Origin: Lethocerus indicus
Lineage: Eukaryota > Arthropoda > Insecta > Hemiptera > Belostomatidae
Assembly (NCBI GenBank): GCA_019843655.1
Contig: JACDQD010000102.1
Location: 6,209,501-6,273,500 of the forward strand
Direction of reading: 5' to 3'
Length of the DNA: 64,000 nucleotides
Shown here: in pieces, positions 12,001-24,280 of the stretch
Layout of the letters: every line of letters starts with the position of its first letter
Position numbering within the stretch: the first letter of the stretch is position 1
Made by a program: the position numbers and the translations under genes
The notes under the pieces: model-generated
What the model was told of the DNA's origin: nothing
Database searches by the model: none
Seen by the model: the letters and a program-made list of their open reading frames with translations, nothing else

Positions 12001-14970
12001 TGTATGGAAGTCATAGAGAATAAACTAACAAATATACTTTAGCAAATCACACTCGATAGGTTTGATATTATATTAATTTATCCAACAGGCCATCATGCTT
12101 CGATCCGTAGAACTGACCCTGTATAGAAAATCGATTTTACTCTTATGTTCTGTTAAGTATAATGATATTCCTAAGATGTGATATTATCATTATTGAACTG
12201 CAAAATCATTTTCAGGAATAACAGATATGAAGACGTAAACAATATAGAGACAATTTTTTTTTAATGGTGGTAATTTGTCTTAGACAAAACATAATTCTGG
12301 AATATAACAGAGGCCTATTATAGTTTTCAACTATGTAGACTTCATAAGACTTTAGGAAGTTCTCGATTTAAATTAAATTTCATTCATAACGGAAATGGAA
12401 ATCTATGAAAATTTAATTTACGTTAAAATAGAATTGACAATACAATTTAAGCGGCACCGCCTCCATTACTCACTGACCAGAAAACGAAATGTTTGAACGG
12501 AGTAAACAAATATTTACTCTATTTAAATCTACCTTTGTTAAAGCAGAATTGACGGGCTGCATTATTTATATTTCTAATTGAAAAGAGCAAACAAAGAAAA
12601 CGCATGCGCCCGCGAACAACCACACGCAAACAATATACAAAAATAACAACTTAAGAACATAACATAAACTCACTGCAATTTGGGTTTAGGAGTTTTTCTA
12701 TATGTTTATCGGAAATTGGTTCAAGTGCATAACGGCAATAACCAAATGGCGCTATATAAATACGGAGAAAAACAATTATATACGTATGCTTGTAAGGAAT
12801 GAAGTTACCCCTTTAATATATAACGGCCTACTTTCAATGAAACTACACGCAGTTACCCCTATGAATAAACGCAGTCGCAATTACAACATTCTCAATGATT
12901 TCACTCACCCCATTCACGCGTTCGCTCGCCCAACGAACACTATCACAACAATCTTTCTATAGCACAGCAAAATTCAATTTGTACGCATAATTATAATATA
13001 TTACGCTCGCTTCGGTTTCGTTAACGAGATTCGTAAACCTCGTTGTTTGAATATGAGGACAAATGATAATTAAACCCTTCCATTTAATTTCTGTGCAGCC
13101 GTTTGTAATTGGGTTGCGCCCCCCAGTGTTGGGAGCCCAAAGGAAATTTAGTTATCATTAGACGTAGAATTTAGAGAATTGTAAAACAAACGTATGCGTC
13201 ACGAATGAATGTGCTCCTTTCCTCCATAATTAATGGACTCATAAATGTTAGAATTATGTTTCTGAAAAAATAATAAAATTCTCAGAAATTAACGAGTTTC
13301 CTCCCCATTCTTTCGTTTTCCTTTGATCATTTAGTCCGAAATTTATACAAGCAGAATTTATGTCTTTCGAATCCTAATCTGAACTCAACCGACATCTCGT
13401 AGTTCCGAGGACGAAATATTTTTATTATTGAAACTTTTTGTTGAGGATTGACTATCCCTGCAATAATTTCCCCTCGCTCGTTTCAGCTCTTCGCCATCAA
13501 TAACTGGCGGTTGGCTAGTGTCTAAAGAAGTCACTAGCCCAAGTCTAAAGAAGCGGCAGATAACAGTAGATCGCGCGGGGGATACACTGTAGGGCGTAGT
13601 GTCCGAAACCCGAAACTCCGACTCCCCGCTCAGGTTTGCGGAGGGTTACACTTATATACATCGCAGTCGCAAAGTTAATTCGGGCGGTGTACTGTGTGTG
13701 GCGCAAAAGTTGGTTGGAGCAGCGGGTCGGTATCAAACATTCAGAACGACGTCTGCTCGCGGCCCTCCAAATCAGAAACTTATCTCGTTTGTTGGACGTT
13801 TCGCCCGCGCATCGCTTAATGAACGCAAACTGGATTCCGGTGCCGCACCGGTGAATTTGCCGGCCAGCTTTAATACTAGTAGCGGCAATATCCGCACATT
13901 TGTCTGGCCCTTTTAGAAAATTAATTGGCAAAACCGCATCGAACGTTACAGTAATGTGGATTTAGGAATACCTTCTGACTCTAGATGACTACAAGTACTG
14001 CTTGTGATTTTTCTTTTGCAAATAGATTTTGGTCTTACTCAGTTGTTTCTCTTAAATTAATAATGTTCAAATTACCCCACGATGTCTTAAACGCCACTGT
14101 ATTTCGCAATTGTATTTATAACAATTCTTATGTTGATTGTACAATAAATAAAACGGACCTCTAGTTTCAGTCGTACTGGATGTGACAGATATTGAGTTGC
14201 ACCAACTCGATTGCATTTGGGTGGGGAAGAATGCAAGCTGCTCTTTTGCATTATAAAAAAGAAAATATCTTTACTTTGCTAAACTTATTAGTTTGGCCTT
14301 ACATCGAGAGAAAAGTGGTTTCCAAAATGTCAGAGATAATAATAATCTCGGAAGACACCGCCAGTGGGTTCCTTCTCGAGCCCCCACATAGGAACATTCG
14401 ACCCGGCGGTCGCACAGACGCCTCAAAACGGCACAAACACTTATTTTTAGGTCAGTTAATATTACTTCACCGGGGGAGACGGTATTAGTCGGTGGATCTG
14501 TTTCGTCATCGATAGAATCGGCAGGTCATCACTCGATGTTCATATATTCGTTCCCGTGTTGATTTTCAAAGCTTGTCAGCCGTGTCGATATAGGGGCAGT
14601 AAATCCCCTAAAAAAATATCTACCTCTCCCTTTCCAACTGAAGTTTTTTATCGATTAAAATACTGCATGTAGTTTGAATCGGTCCGTTTGAAATATTTTT
14701 TTCATTTACTTTTTTAAATAAAAACTGAAAATATAGGAATCACAGAACGGGTATGGTCATTGCATTGTGTATTCTGCACAGTGTCGATCATTGACAGAAA
14801 GTACACTGCATTGCATTATTTTATTGTCAAATTGACGCCGTGCTAACCTAAGAATTAGGCCCGTCGTTAAATATATTTTTCACTTATTTATTCCTCTTCA
14901 TCCCGGTCCATTCCTGACGCTGATTTCACTTTTCGATTGTTCGTTAGGGATACGTTTCCTCGGACGCACG
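9051..14970. other. Non-coding stretch with islands at 10560-11080, 11480-11860, 13490-13890 and 14340-14520
   Basis: Long AT-rich sections (9100-10500, 11900-13480) hold only short ORFs. The 13490-13890 island is open on both strands at once (128 codons minus, 105 and 72 codons plus), which is expected of CpG-rich DNA with few TA-containing triplets and argues against any one frame being a gene. A 70-codon plus-strand ORF at 9922-10143 has Lys-rich and Cys-rich patches but no recognised domain. No RNA gene seen. Confidence 0.55.
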
Positions 14971-15018
14971 GAAAAATGCTATACATGTGTGTGGGTGGAC
15001 ACATGTATAGCATTTTTC
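14971..15018. repeat. Perfect 20-bp inverted repeat with 8-nt spacer
   Basis: Arms 14971-14990 and 14999-15018 are exact reverse complements (20 of 20), separated by an 8-base G/T-rich spacer. The pairing does not extend outward. A perfect stem this long is unlikely by chance and implies recent origin or selection. It is shorter than usual animal miRNA precursors and has no bulges, so a miRNA is possible but not favoured. A foldback created by template switching, or a tiny MITE remnant, fits equally well. Confidence 0.9.
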
Positions 15019-15755
15019 CTAAGCGTATTTCAATAGTTTGTAATAACGTCCATATATTCAATCGTGGCGGGGTAGTTAATTACTAACATAGGATAAAAAC
15101 ATCAGTTTTATTAAAACCTGAGTGCCACGCCCAAATGGCGAATAACAGGCACCAAACGCATCATTGAAATGTCGTTCTAATATATATTCGATCGTAATTA
15201 AAATTCGGCGGAGAGTCGTCGAGGGGGCCCGCCGGCGAAATTCGAACGTCAAGTAGAGCCGCAAATTAATGGTAGGGCCGAGCGTTGGAGGGGGGAGGGC
15301 GGAGGGCCCTCGATCCCCGGCCCCCGTTTTCCATTAAATATACAACCCGTTTTTACTCGCCCTCGACGCTCGCATTTACATACGAGGAGACCGGCCGGGG
15401 GTAACAGAATTCCGGCCGTCCAAATGTAAAATGTCATTTGCCCTCGACGGTGACACGCTCCGGTCGCTAACTAGTACCGGTTAGTTATCCGAGCCCGGGC
15501 CACTACACGGGGCCCGACACGCGCGGCCCCTTTTAATTAAAATGTCCGCCGTTTACCGGACGACTCGCAAAACAATTAGCTGGCCCTTAAGTGCCCCGAT
15601 AAATGTAATGAGCCTGCGGCTCGCTATATTAGCCCACCTTTCGTTTGTGACCTACGCAGTCTGCACTTTTACTTCTTCAACTTGAGGATTAATAATAATG
15701 TGCAAGTCATAAGGTTGCGTTCAGTTACTTAATTGTATAACACCAAACTTTCTTC
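15019..15755. other. GC-rich island, non-coding
   Basis: From about 15090 to 15650 the sequence is strongly GC- and CpG-rich, with many CCGG, GGCCC and CGGCC words. It yields two overlapping 62-codon minus-strand ORFs with no recognisable motif. It is one of the largest islands in the window. No promoter, exon or RNA can be supported. Confidence 0.5.
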
Positions 15756-15830
15756 TTCTGTCTCCACTCGCTAATTTTACTGTATAGGGCTTCTCATCCA
15801 TCCCCAGTAACTACCCGTCGGTAGATTATG
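15756..15830 (+). repeat. Dispersed repeat family R1, copy a
   Basis: Begins with TTCTGTCTCCACTCGCT, exact to the inferred consensus of a repeat found at 33162, 33589, 43731, 54935 and 58422. It shares a second block with the 54935 copy about 40 bases downstream (CATCCCCAGTAAC here, CATCTCCAGTAGC there), followed by a GTAGATTA/GCAGATTA block. The order and spacing of both blocks are conserved, so this is a diverged interspersed repeat. The class is not recognised. Confidence 0.55.
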
Positions 15831-17840
15831 AATTTCTGAAGCTTGTTTGTTGCTTGACATCTATTACATTTAATCATTTTAATTTTGATGCAATAATCGA
15901 AAAGTTACTCAAATATTTTCATACTCATATTAGTCTTTATGATTACAACGAAAAATGAGAACACATACCGATCAAAATACACATATAATGAATATCGAAC
16001 GTACATCCGTCATTTACTGTGGGAAATAGGGTGATAACTTACCGAATCCTGATAATTCAGATGGACATTATATCCCTTTTCATATACCTTGTGTCGGAAT
16101 CTGGTCTTTAGTAATTTGGTGCTAAGAACAACGTTTTTTCTACGACGGACCGTTTGTGCTGTCATCGGTAGTTTGGCCACCCGGGTTGGGCACTCTGCCA
16201 TTAACCGTAGGTGGAAGAAATAAAATAGAGTGGTCACTAATCTTTCTTTGTTCCGATAGCGTAGTAGTCTCCTTACTTTTAGTTTATTTTAACTTGACCA
16301 ACAATTTTTCTGTTCAACAAAATAACTGGTACATCAACAAACTCGCGATTTATCACTAGAAGATTTAAATCACTAGAAATCACATGTCATTGATTCACTA
16401 CTAAGCAGCCATTATAATATAATGAAATCATTTGCAATATATATTTACACATTTAAAAGTTCCTCCTTGGTGTAGTACTCTGATTTGAGGATGTGTACAG
16501 AGATATTTGATCTGTGGGGTCAAAATTGAGACCATCCTGAGACCGTATTTCAGAGTCTAGCTTTATAGTTATAGCGGAAATATACTTTATTTTTAGATTT
16601 ATGAACTCAGAATTTAATCTGTAAAAGACAGTTTAAACAAGTCTTGAACTAATCCACCGTGTATGGGAAATGTTCTGAGCACGGGCGCGGATAAAGTGAA
16701 TTTAAATTTAATTCTCCTGGCTTCGCTTCGGTCCGGTTTCAGGCTTAATCCTTTTTAAACCCGCTTTAACTCCTTTCCCTCGGGATAAGTCTCGCGATTC
16801 GCGGAGTGAACTGATTTTGGCCCGCGGTAATCTAGATTAGGGGCCCAGCCAGATTCAGGGTTTGGAGGTGGCGGGGCGGGGGAGGGCGGCAGAAGTGATG
16901 GAAACTTCGCTAACTGTTTTGTCTTGTGTTAAATCCGAGTCGCTTCACTTAATATGCTTAACCTATAATGCCTGGAACGCTGGAGCCAGCGGGCTTCTAC
17001 CGACGGTGAAACGTTCAGACCAGTGTTCTGATAAGCTGTGGCAGGTACTAGACTCTCCATTTGTTGTGTTTCCATCCAACATTTAAACAGAGACAATTAT
17101 GTTTAAATCCCTAACTTCTCAGTTACATATTTATCTATTTTTTTACCATACTTAACAGTAGGATTTTTCAGTAGTGACTGTTACAACCAGGACACTCTAA
17201 ACTACATTATTTAAAATATAAGTACAACTTTGCATTACCAATTATCACGATTTTTGTACTTAGTGTAAATGGTTAGTTAATTATATAGTTCCTAAAACAA
17301 ATAAAAACAATAATTTGATAATAATAATAAGTGTACAAGTCTTATACTTGGCCTTCTCCCTTATTATTTGGAGTTTATCAAAGATCGATTCGGTTCCACT
17401 AGAAAGAAATTATATAATCCCGTTCCGAGGACTGAACGATGCCCAAGTATTTTGTTCCTGCGGGATGTTAACCGGCACTTTCTATTTTTTCATCTCTCCG
17501 AGAGGAAATATTATCCGAGTGTAAGAGTCCCTCTCCGGAAAATGTATTTCCGGTCGAGGGTTGGGACAACGCCGGACACGGAAAAAAAGGAAGTGAAACG
17601 GACAAGATAAATATTCGGCGGGCCCTCGGAGGGGCCCCATTAAATGTGGGCCATGTCTCGGCGGCCGCAGTCCCATTCACACGGTACCGCCATTGTAGTT
17701 GACCAATCACGGCACGCATATACCGTTTATTTTATCAATATTCGGCAGTAATAATATATACACTTTTGTGATAATACATCCCAGGCTTATGAACATTTTT
17801 AAATTGTCCCATTAAATTTTGCCATTGAAATTTAAGTAAT
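15831..17840. other. Non-coding stretch with islands at 16690-17050 and 17400-17720
   Basis: Mostly AT-rich DNA. On the minus strand a 79-base segment (16043-16121) lies between an acceptor-like TTGTTCTTAG and a strong donor (GGTAAGTT) and is open in one frame, inside a longer 75-codon ORF. It is a weak exon candidate. The two GC islands give overlapping ORFs on both strands and no recognised domain. Confidence 0.45.
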
Positions 17841-17903
17841 TTACATTTTTCTTTGTTACAGGTACGTCTTTTGTGCTTGTTCGAGATTTAATTCCGTAAG
17901 TAC
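17841..17903 (+). promoter_or_regulatory. Candidate recursive splice site with short cryptic exon (copy 1)
   Basis: A T-rich tract ends in TTGTTACAG (AG at 17860-17861). It is immediately followed by a donor-like GTACGT, so acceptor and donor abut with no exon between them. After 34 bases a near-perfect donor, GTAAGTAC, begins at 17896. In long Drosophila introns, ratchet points have this YAG/GT junction and are often helped by a short cryptic exon ending in a downstream donor. The element at 33464 has the same three parts and an identical 15-base block (TAATTCCGTAAGTAC at 17889-17903). The element would act in pre-mRNA of a plus-strand gene. Being two copies of a mobile repeat is the main alternative. 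Confidence 0.35.
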
Positions 17904-17992
17904 TTATAATAAGAGTTTTATTTTATTCAGTCCCAAATAATACTACTACAAATAAAAATAAGTGTTGGTCAAATGAGCACAAGCAGGCAAGG

Positions 17993-18181
17993 CAACAATA
18001 CTATAGTTAATACAGTCTGCGACCCTTCAGTTCCTCATATTGTTGTAACCCCCCCAACGATAAAATTATTTTTGTCGCTACTTCATACTTGTAATTTCGC
18101 TGCTTTCTTGTCTTGGGCCACCCCTATGAAAGGGTCGTTCACTCCCCAATGGGGTCGTGACTCACAAGTTAAGAACCGCTG
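17993..18181. mobile_element. Non-autonomous hAT transposon (MITE), Charlie-like
   Basis: The right end, read on the minus strand from 18181, is GCAGCGGTTCTTAACTTGTG. This matches the hAT-type terminal inverted repeat CAGNGGTTCTCAACC once the G of the end is placed at 18181. Just inside are the paired GGGTCG and ACTCCCCAATGGGGTCGT words typical of these elements. The left half contains GCGACCCTTCAGTTCCTCA, then a C-run, then ATAAAATTATTTTTGTCGCT, in the order known for a widespread hAT MITE family in animals. About 100 bases of the usual middle appear to be missing and the left terminal repeat is eroded, so the left boundary is approximate. The 8 bases after 18181 are where a target duplication should start, but no matching copy was found on the left. 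There is no transposase. The 77-codon ORF across it is incidental. Confidence 0.8.
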
Positions 18182-18189
18182 CATTAGAC

Positions 18190-20106
18190 TATCTTTTGTT
18201 AATTAATGGTATTCGAAATAATCTTATCGTAAAAATTTTAAATATATATATTTTGTTACTTTCGGAATCCATTATTCATTGATTTGGGAAGGCGTTACTC
18301 GCGTTCTGACGAAACTGGGATAGGAGAGAGAGGCTGTGAGAAGGAGGCCGGAATGTGACAAATAGCGGCGGTTTTACTCACTGAGTGTCCCCCCCCCGCA
18401 CCCCTGCCGTGGATTAATTGCGACGTTGGTCGCAAAAACAACCCGATAGATGTCCCTGCCTACCGATCACTACCCCTCAGTACCCAGCCGGGCCCTTTAC
18501 TACTCTTATTTTATTTCTTCTCCATTCTCCACTCATTCTATTATGTTTCTATAATGCTTTGTTAAATAAAGTATAGCGAAATAGTTCATACAGGATTTAC
18601 AAGTCGAATATTAGGGGTTGTTAAGTAGCAAGCATAAAAGTTCCTTTGCTCGCACCCGGATTTTTTATTTAATATGATAGTCCAATATGTGCAAAAATAA
18701 GAAAAAAGGTATTCTGGGGTTAAACCGTTTTATTAATTTATTTCTTTTTCGTGTCTATTTCAATCTGTAATTTTGATACTTATTTGGGTCGTCTGGAGAC
18801 TTCCGGCTAAGTGTCTTGTCGGACTCAAGTTTAAACCTAGGATTTATCGGAGAGGTCATAAAAATTGCCCCGAGTTAAATTTTAACTGCTTCACTTGGCC
18901 GGGGCTTTACGAAGTTTTCCCGGTTTTAGTGTATTGCCACTTGTGCTTGATTAAAGACGACCCGGGGAGAGGACAGGATTTAAAGTTTCTGGTCGGGACT
19001 TTATCCTACCCGGGAACACGGGGCTTTATAAATTGATTTAATTTTGTATGCGGTCTACTGAAAGTGCAGTTTACGTTTAATGTTGAATAAAGTTAAATTT
19101 TAAAATCAGTCACTACGTCTAATACATTGGAAATACATAGTCGAATTGCCGGAAGTCAAGAGAATAGGACATGTATTAGATGTACATGGTTTACTTTCAT
19201 TATGATTTTTACATTGATTATTATATGTACATATCAGTTATGTGGAGCCTAGGTATTATATATAAAACCTATTTAAATGCGGTGACCCAAAGCGAAAATA
19301 CACTGGCCTCACATGGATGTATTTAGTTTTCATCTTGATATTATATCTGTAAGGAAAAAGCGGTCTGTAATACAAAAAAATTATCTTAGATGTCATCCCC
19401 GTTCTGATTCGTCATTTCCGGGTCAGTTGGAAAGTTATATGCCCCGGAGGAATGATATATTCCCTTGCATGGCGTGTGGCCACTCGTCCGTTCAAAAATT
19501 AATTTATCACTAAAAGAATATTATTTTTACGTAGAGAGATAAGAGAAAACAATATTTGCCATAAAAATATCTTTACGCAGTGAAAAGGGGTTGGACACAC
19601 TATGCGCATTATCTCATGAAAATAATGGACCCAAAGGAAAATCGAGGTTCTGGTACGGGATAGGAAAGTCAACGCCCTGTTGTTGATCAACAAATTAACT
19701 CCGAACGGAGCCAATTTATATCTCCTCAGATTAAAGCAGGAAAATCAGTACGACTTCTCCTCCCCACATCTTGGGTAGCGAATTTTTCACGGGAGTCAGA
19801 AAAACGAGCGGGCGGTGTCACCTGCATTGCGGGCTTATCGACCCTCGGGATTTTTAAGGAAACATAAAATGGTTTTGGAGGGGGCGGGCCCTGGAAGGCC
19901 GTGGTTTGGATATTGGCAGGATCGTGTTGTTTATGTCGGGCCGGATGTTGTGAGTGCCCGGGATAAACTTCCGACCCCTCCCTCGACCGGCGCCCGCAGC
20001 ACATCCCCGCAGCATTACTTTATTGACAGCGCCAATTTTCTCCACAAACTAAGCCTTAACATCACTACCGGACGATCGTAAATAGTTAGGCCGAGTTTTA
20101 AGAAGA
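18190..20106. other. Non-coding stretch with islands at 18290-18500, 18780-19040 and 19790-20060
   Basis: GC-rich islands alternate with AT-rich linkers. The island at 18290-18500 includes a 9-base C run near 18389-18397. ORFs of 60-92 codons on both strands across 18773-19036 and 19726-20081 overlap each other in opposite frames and show no recognised domain. No RNA gene or promoter is supported. Confidence 0.5.
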
Positions 20107-20538
20107 TTAAAACTTATCCTGATCGGATAATTTTTCTGGAACTTTTGTGACCATCGTTCTTGTTAATATCAACTTCTTTACTGTTTTGCTTCCTGAAACA
20201 TTTGATACATATTCGATATCATATTTCGTATAAATAAAATTAATACCTGTTGACACAACAAAGTCACTTGACAAGATACTTTTAATGGTTTCCACTGTAT
20301 AAACACGAGTTGTTAACCGCAGATCATCTGCATATTTCTGGAAGATATAAATAACAAATTATTACTACCTGATTTCGGGTGAGATCGCGAAAGGTGTGGA
20401 ATAGAAGCTTCCTGGTTTTGACGAACACCTGAGCGAGTTCCAGTAGAAAGTTTAACTCTCATCCCAGCTGGTGCTCCCCCACGTGTGGCCTGTTTCCGAC
20501 GTTTCGGAACTCTTGGAGGTTCCATTGTCAGGATTCGA
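20107..20538 (-). CDS. Candidate small spliced gene, basic N terminus, unknown family
   Basis: A hypothetical model read on the minus strand. Exon a begins after a TATCCTTTTAG acceptor at 20538. It holds an ATG at 20525-20523 in good context (A at -3, G at +4), followed by a Lys/Arg/Pro/Gly-rich peptide of about 33 residues, and ends at a CAG/GTGTTC donor (exon 20429-20538) or a later CAG/GTAGTA donor (to 20369). Exon b (20247-20327) starts after a TATGCAG acceptor and ends at CAG/GTATTA. Exon c (20107-20192) starts after ATGTTTCAG and ends in TAA. Phases agree across both joins, giving a protein of about 90 residues. The b-c intron would be 54 bases, and it is also stop-free and a multiple of three, so it may be exonic. 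The basic start suggests a nucleic-acid-binding or nuclear protein, but that is a guess. Chance assembly is quite possible. Confidence 0.18.
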
Positions 20539-20539
20539 C

Positions 20540-23500
20540 TAAAAGGATAGATCACCTGGGTCTCATCTATATATATTCTTTGTAAGAAGCGTAAGACTCA
20601 GTGAATACACTAAAGATATTTTATAGTACCTGATCTCGAATCCATTTTTGTGCATAATTTTGCCACTAATTTGGAGATAAGGGCCCGTTATGATGGCCGG
20701 GGAACAGGAACGGCCTCTCAGAGTCGAGCACATCTGGGGCGACGTTTCGTTTTATTGCCCTTTCCCAGCTGTTCGATTTATACGAATAAAAAGTCCCTCC
20801 CTCACTCGCCGATATATTGAAACTCTGCCGTATTGAAATCACCCTTTGTTGCCTGTCGTGCCGCCCTACCAATGAGTTATGCCTTTTCCACTTCGGGGTT
20901 TTCGGTTGCCGTTTACAACAGCGGATCGCGTGACGCGTCACTCCGCCCGGAGGGGGATTTGAATTAACCGAAATTGAAAAAGCGCCCTATCCTGTGCTCC
21001 TGTGGTTTATTTGACAATTTGAAATAATGGGTAAATACTTTCGGGAGATTAATTTACACTCGGATAGTATACTGCGTAAATTCGGACAATGAGTTACATT
21101 TATGTAAAACAGGGTAGCATAAGAGATTACGCTATTTGAAAGGTAATTTTCTAGTATTATTAAGTAGTATTTTTTATAATTCCGTGCTTTTCGTTTTTCT
21201 GTTATGATCACAGAAATTCGGCCTGAATGTCTCAGTGACCATGGTTATTCTTTTTTCGGAATGGAACGCTTTTAAAAGAATATTGTGAATTTCAAAAGAA
21301 AACATCAGATCGAAAAAAACGTTGCTCAATTATATCTGCCATCACCTGAAAGAAGCATTTGAAAAAATAGTTGCACTTAGAGATAATGTAAGTTAAGCGA
21401 AGGTAGTATTCCACGCAAAACCAGAATTCTTTTCATTCTTACAAAATAGTGTAAAGTATTTATATTTCGTAGTACTCGAATTGCAAAGGGACGTTGAATG
21501 CGTACCAGCAAAGATATCGAAAGCAGTTCATTCTTTTACAGTTGCCAGAATATTTCATGCTAAAAATGGTACAATTTTTTCCGCGGTATATTCCTTTAAC
21601 GTACGTAGGTCCTATTTCGCGGTTCGAAGCTATTTCCCCTCGGGTTTGTCGAATTCTTTTCGTTGTTGCGGTGAGGGGTGGGACCGCCGCGGGTGTCAAT
21701 AGAAATCACAACCCTTTTCAACCGGCGGAGGAGAAGGAGGGAGTGAGGGGTCATATAATGAAAAGTTGAGCCAAGAAATCAGCAGACCTGGGGCCTGTGT
21801 CGGTGAGAGGGTCGGCGGAGAGTATAATAGCGGGGTAACGAAGAGGGCCCCGTGTCAACCAAGTCACGTACATGACCGGGGTAACAAGAGTATTGAAGGC
21901 CGCAATGAGGGCATTTAAACTCGGCCTCGAGTATCCGCTACACTGGTCCCCTCCAAACGTTTCCCACTTTATTCTGCCGACGCTACAATATATACCTCTA
22001 AATTGACGATAGGCGGATTGGTTCGAGTTAACAGGATTGGACTAGTTTATTTTTAAATTACACTATTCCCATCTACAAGCCACTGACAATAATATAAAAT
22101 GATGTATGAAATGTGATGCGTATATCCAAAATTAATGTTTATTATTCCTATGAATATTTTAAAACCGTAAATTAGGCTTCAACAAAGCTCTACATTGTCT
22201 TTAATCAGTAGTTTAAGGCCATAATCTTCATATGAAAATATATTAAAAGTATATTCATTAGAATAGAGAGATCTGTGTATGTAATAAAAATTTCCGTTCG
22301 CTTTATTATAAAAAAGTAAAGTTGATCAGTAAAACTTGACTATGTTCTCACTATTTGACTATTTAAAGCATGTAAAATGTAATTATTTTTTATAGTAGTC
22401 ACGTTGTTAAAATGCCTCAAAACTTAGTTGTGTCTGATACTGTAAACGGGCGATATCTTGCTCTTTTAGTTTTGGTTCCACAGGCTTTAATTTTTTGTTT
22501 TCATTCCTCACGGTTTCGCTTCCTCATCGCTGGCACACTTCCGCCTTAGCCGTAAATTTGAGCAATATATAACATTCCCCTCATGTAAATACAGTTCACC
22601 GACTGAGGAGTAAGAAATAAAATGGAACAATATTGCGAAGAACGTCTCGAATCACTCTACATTTGCATACATTACTTTTTATAGGGCCCCAATTCTTTTT
22701 CTCGAATCGCTCCTTTCGGCGCATTGTTGCACCGGGCTCTCTAACTCGTCTAATCTTCGAGGGGCTTAATGAAATTATACTTTCTAAGGGTGGGGGATTT
22801 AACGACCGTTTCGCCAATCCCGCTAATGATCGGAACATCGCGGTGAAGCTATTGAGAAAAAGGAAAACAAAACAAGAGCCGTTTCCTTCCCCTTTTTAAG
22901 AGAAGAAAAAGAGGGGGCCTCGCCGGCTCAATCTCATTAGAGGTGGAGAGGGAAGGCTCGCTAAGGACGAATGAATAAGTTAGCGAGAAACCTCCATCCT
23001 CGCGCTTTTTCCAAGGGGGCTGTGCCATAGTGCGCCCCTCGCGGCCCCACCGATATTAATTCAGGACCCGAGGCGCCGCCCTAGGAGGGCCCTCCTCCGC
23101 CACTCGGACGGGCCCGTTTTACATTTATGCTTTCGCCGAAGTTTTCGAAAAGGGTTACTTTATGTTACGCCACGCGGAAAACCGCCTTATCGCTACCGAG
23201 GAAAGTGACTTGCAAATCATCGAAGGTTTTTAGGGAAGTTGGACCACCTGGTGCAGTTTTGAATCTGCGCGATGACCGGGGATAATAAATATCTCAGGAA
23301 AAGACGGCGTATTATTGTATGAAGTTAGCGGTGTGCGGTTTTGAAATATCAAGACTCAGATCTCTACTCTTCACACAAAACCATTGTGCGTTTGCCGTGA
23401 ACAAGTAATTCTAATTATATGATTACTTGGATTTGATCACAGAAGGTACAGGCTTAAACTCTCAAATTTGTTCTGGAAATCGAGAAAATATTATTAGTAT

Positions 23501-24280
23501 TTACATACAAACATACCTAGATAAATTACTCTTTTTATGAAGAAGTACATTATCTACCGGCTAAGTAAAATTGAGAAGTCATTATTAACCCAACATTTTA
23601 TATCATGAAGTATAAAAAATCAACGAAATTTCTTTAGCGATGTCCTACTATTTCGCCTGAGTCAAATCCCTGCGATGTGTGGGCTCTTCGCCTCTTACTA
23701 TATTCGAAGCGTTAGAATGTCGTTCCAATAGGGGTTGGGGTTTGCATATTCCGAGCGGGATAATATAATGTGCGCTACATAAATATGTAGCCGCAGTCGA
23801 TCGGGACCCCGGATCCAGCCCCGCTTCTACCTCTCTTCCTTTCGAAGTGGCGGGAGTTGGAGCGTAACGACGGAAATTGTCTAACTTTGCTCGGTTTCGG
23901 TGAGTCGGTCCGTTTCGAACTTGGACTTTCAGGAACATTCGAGCCATTTGATTTGAACTCCATTACTTAAACGGTAAAGCTTCGGGATGGCAAAGCTTTG
24001 TTTTCTTCCATCTTCTGTCGCATCCTTACATGGGCTTTCGGTTTATTGTTAATCTGAGAATTTATAATACATTTTATCAAAACACTGCTTTTTACGATTA
24101 TAACATATTTAAAAATAAATAAAGTTAAATAATAATGAGTACATTTTAATAGTTATTCTTTAGATATTCTATTGGATTGGGCAGTTCTGCCCAAACAGAC
24201 GATAGTTGATTTTTTTTGGTTCATTCACGCATCTGGGTTGCATAAGTAAAATTGTTGCTTTCATACTGCGTTGTGTCTGA
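20540..24280. other. Non-coding stretch with large islands at 20680-20990, 21600-21990, 22500-23300 and 23640-23960
   Basis: The 22500-23300 island is among the largest and most CpG-rich in the window. It contains an imperfect inverted repeat (arms about 22941-22964 and 22980-23003, with an 8-bp perfect inner stem CTCGCTAA/TTAGCGAG). ORFs of 73-99 codons occur on both strands in overlapping frames, which is the signature of low stop density and not of coding. A shared block with the island at 43349 is described in findings. Confidence 0.5.

Noticed and set aside
13545..13931. 128-codon minus and 105-codon plus ORFs on the same island
   Set aside because: Both strands and several frames are open at once, as expected from CpG-rich DNA with few stop triplets. 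Neither product shows a known domain or splice context.
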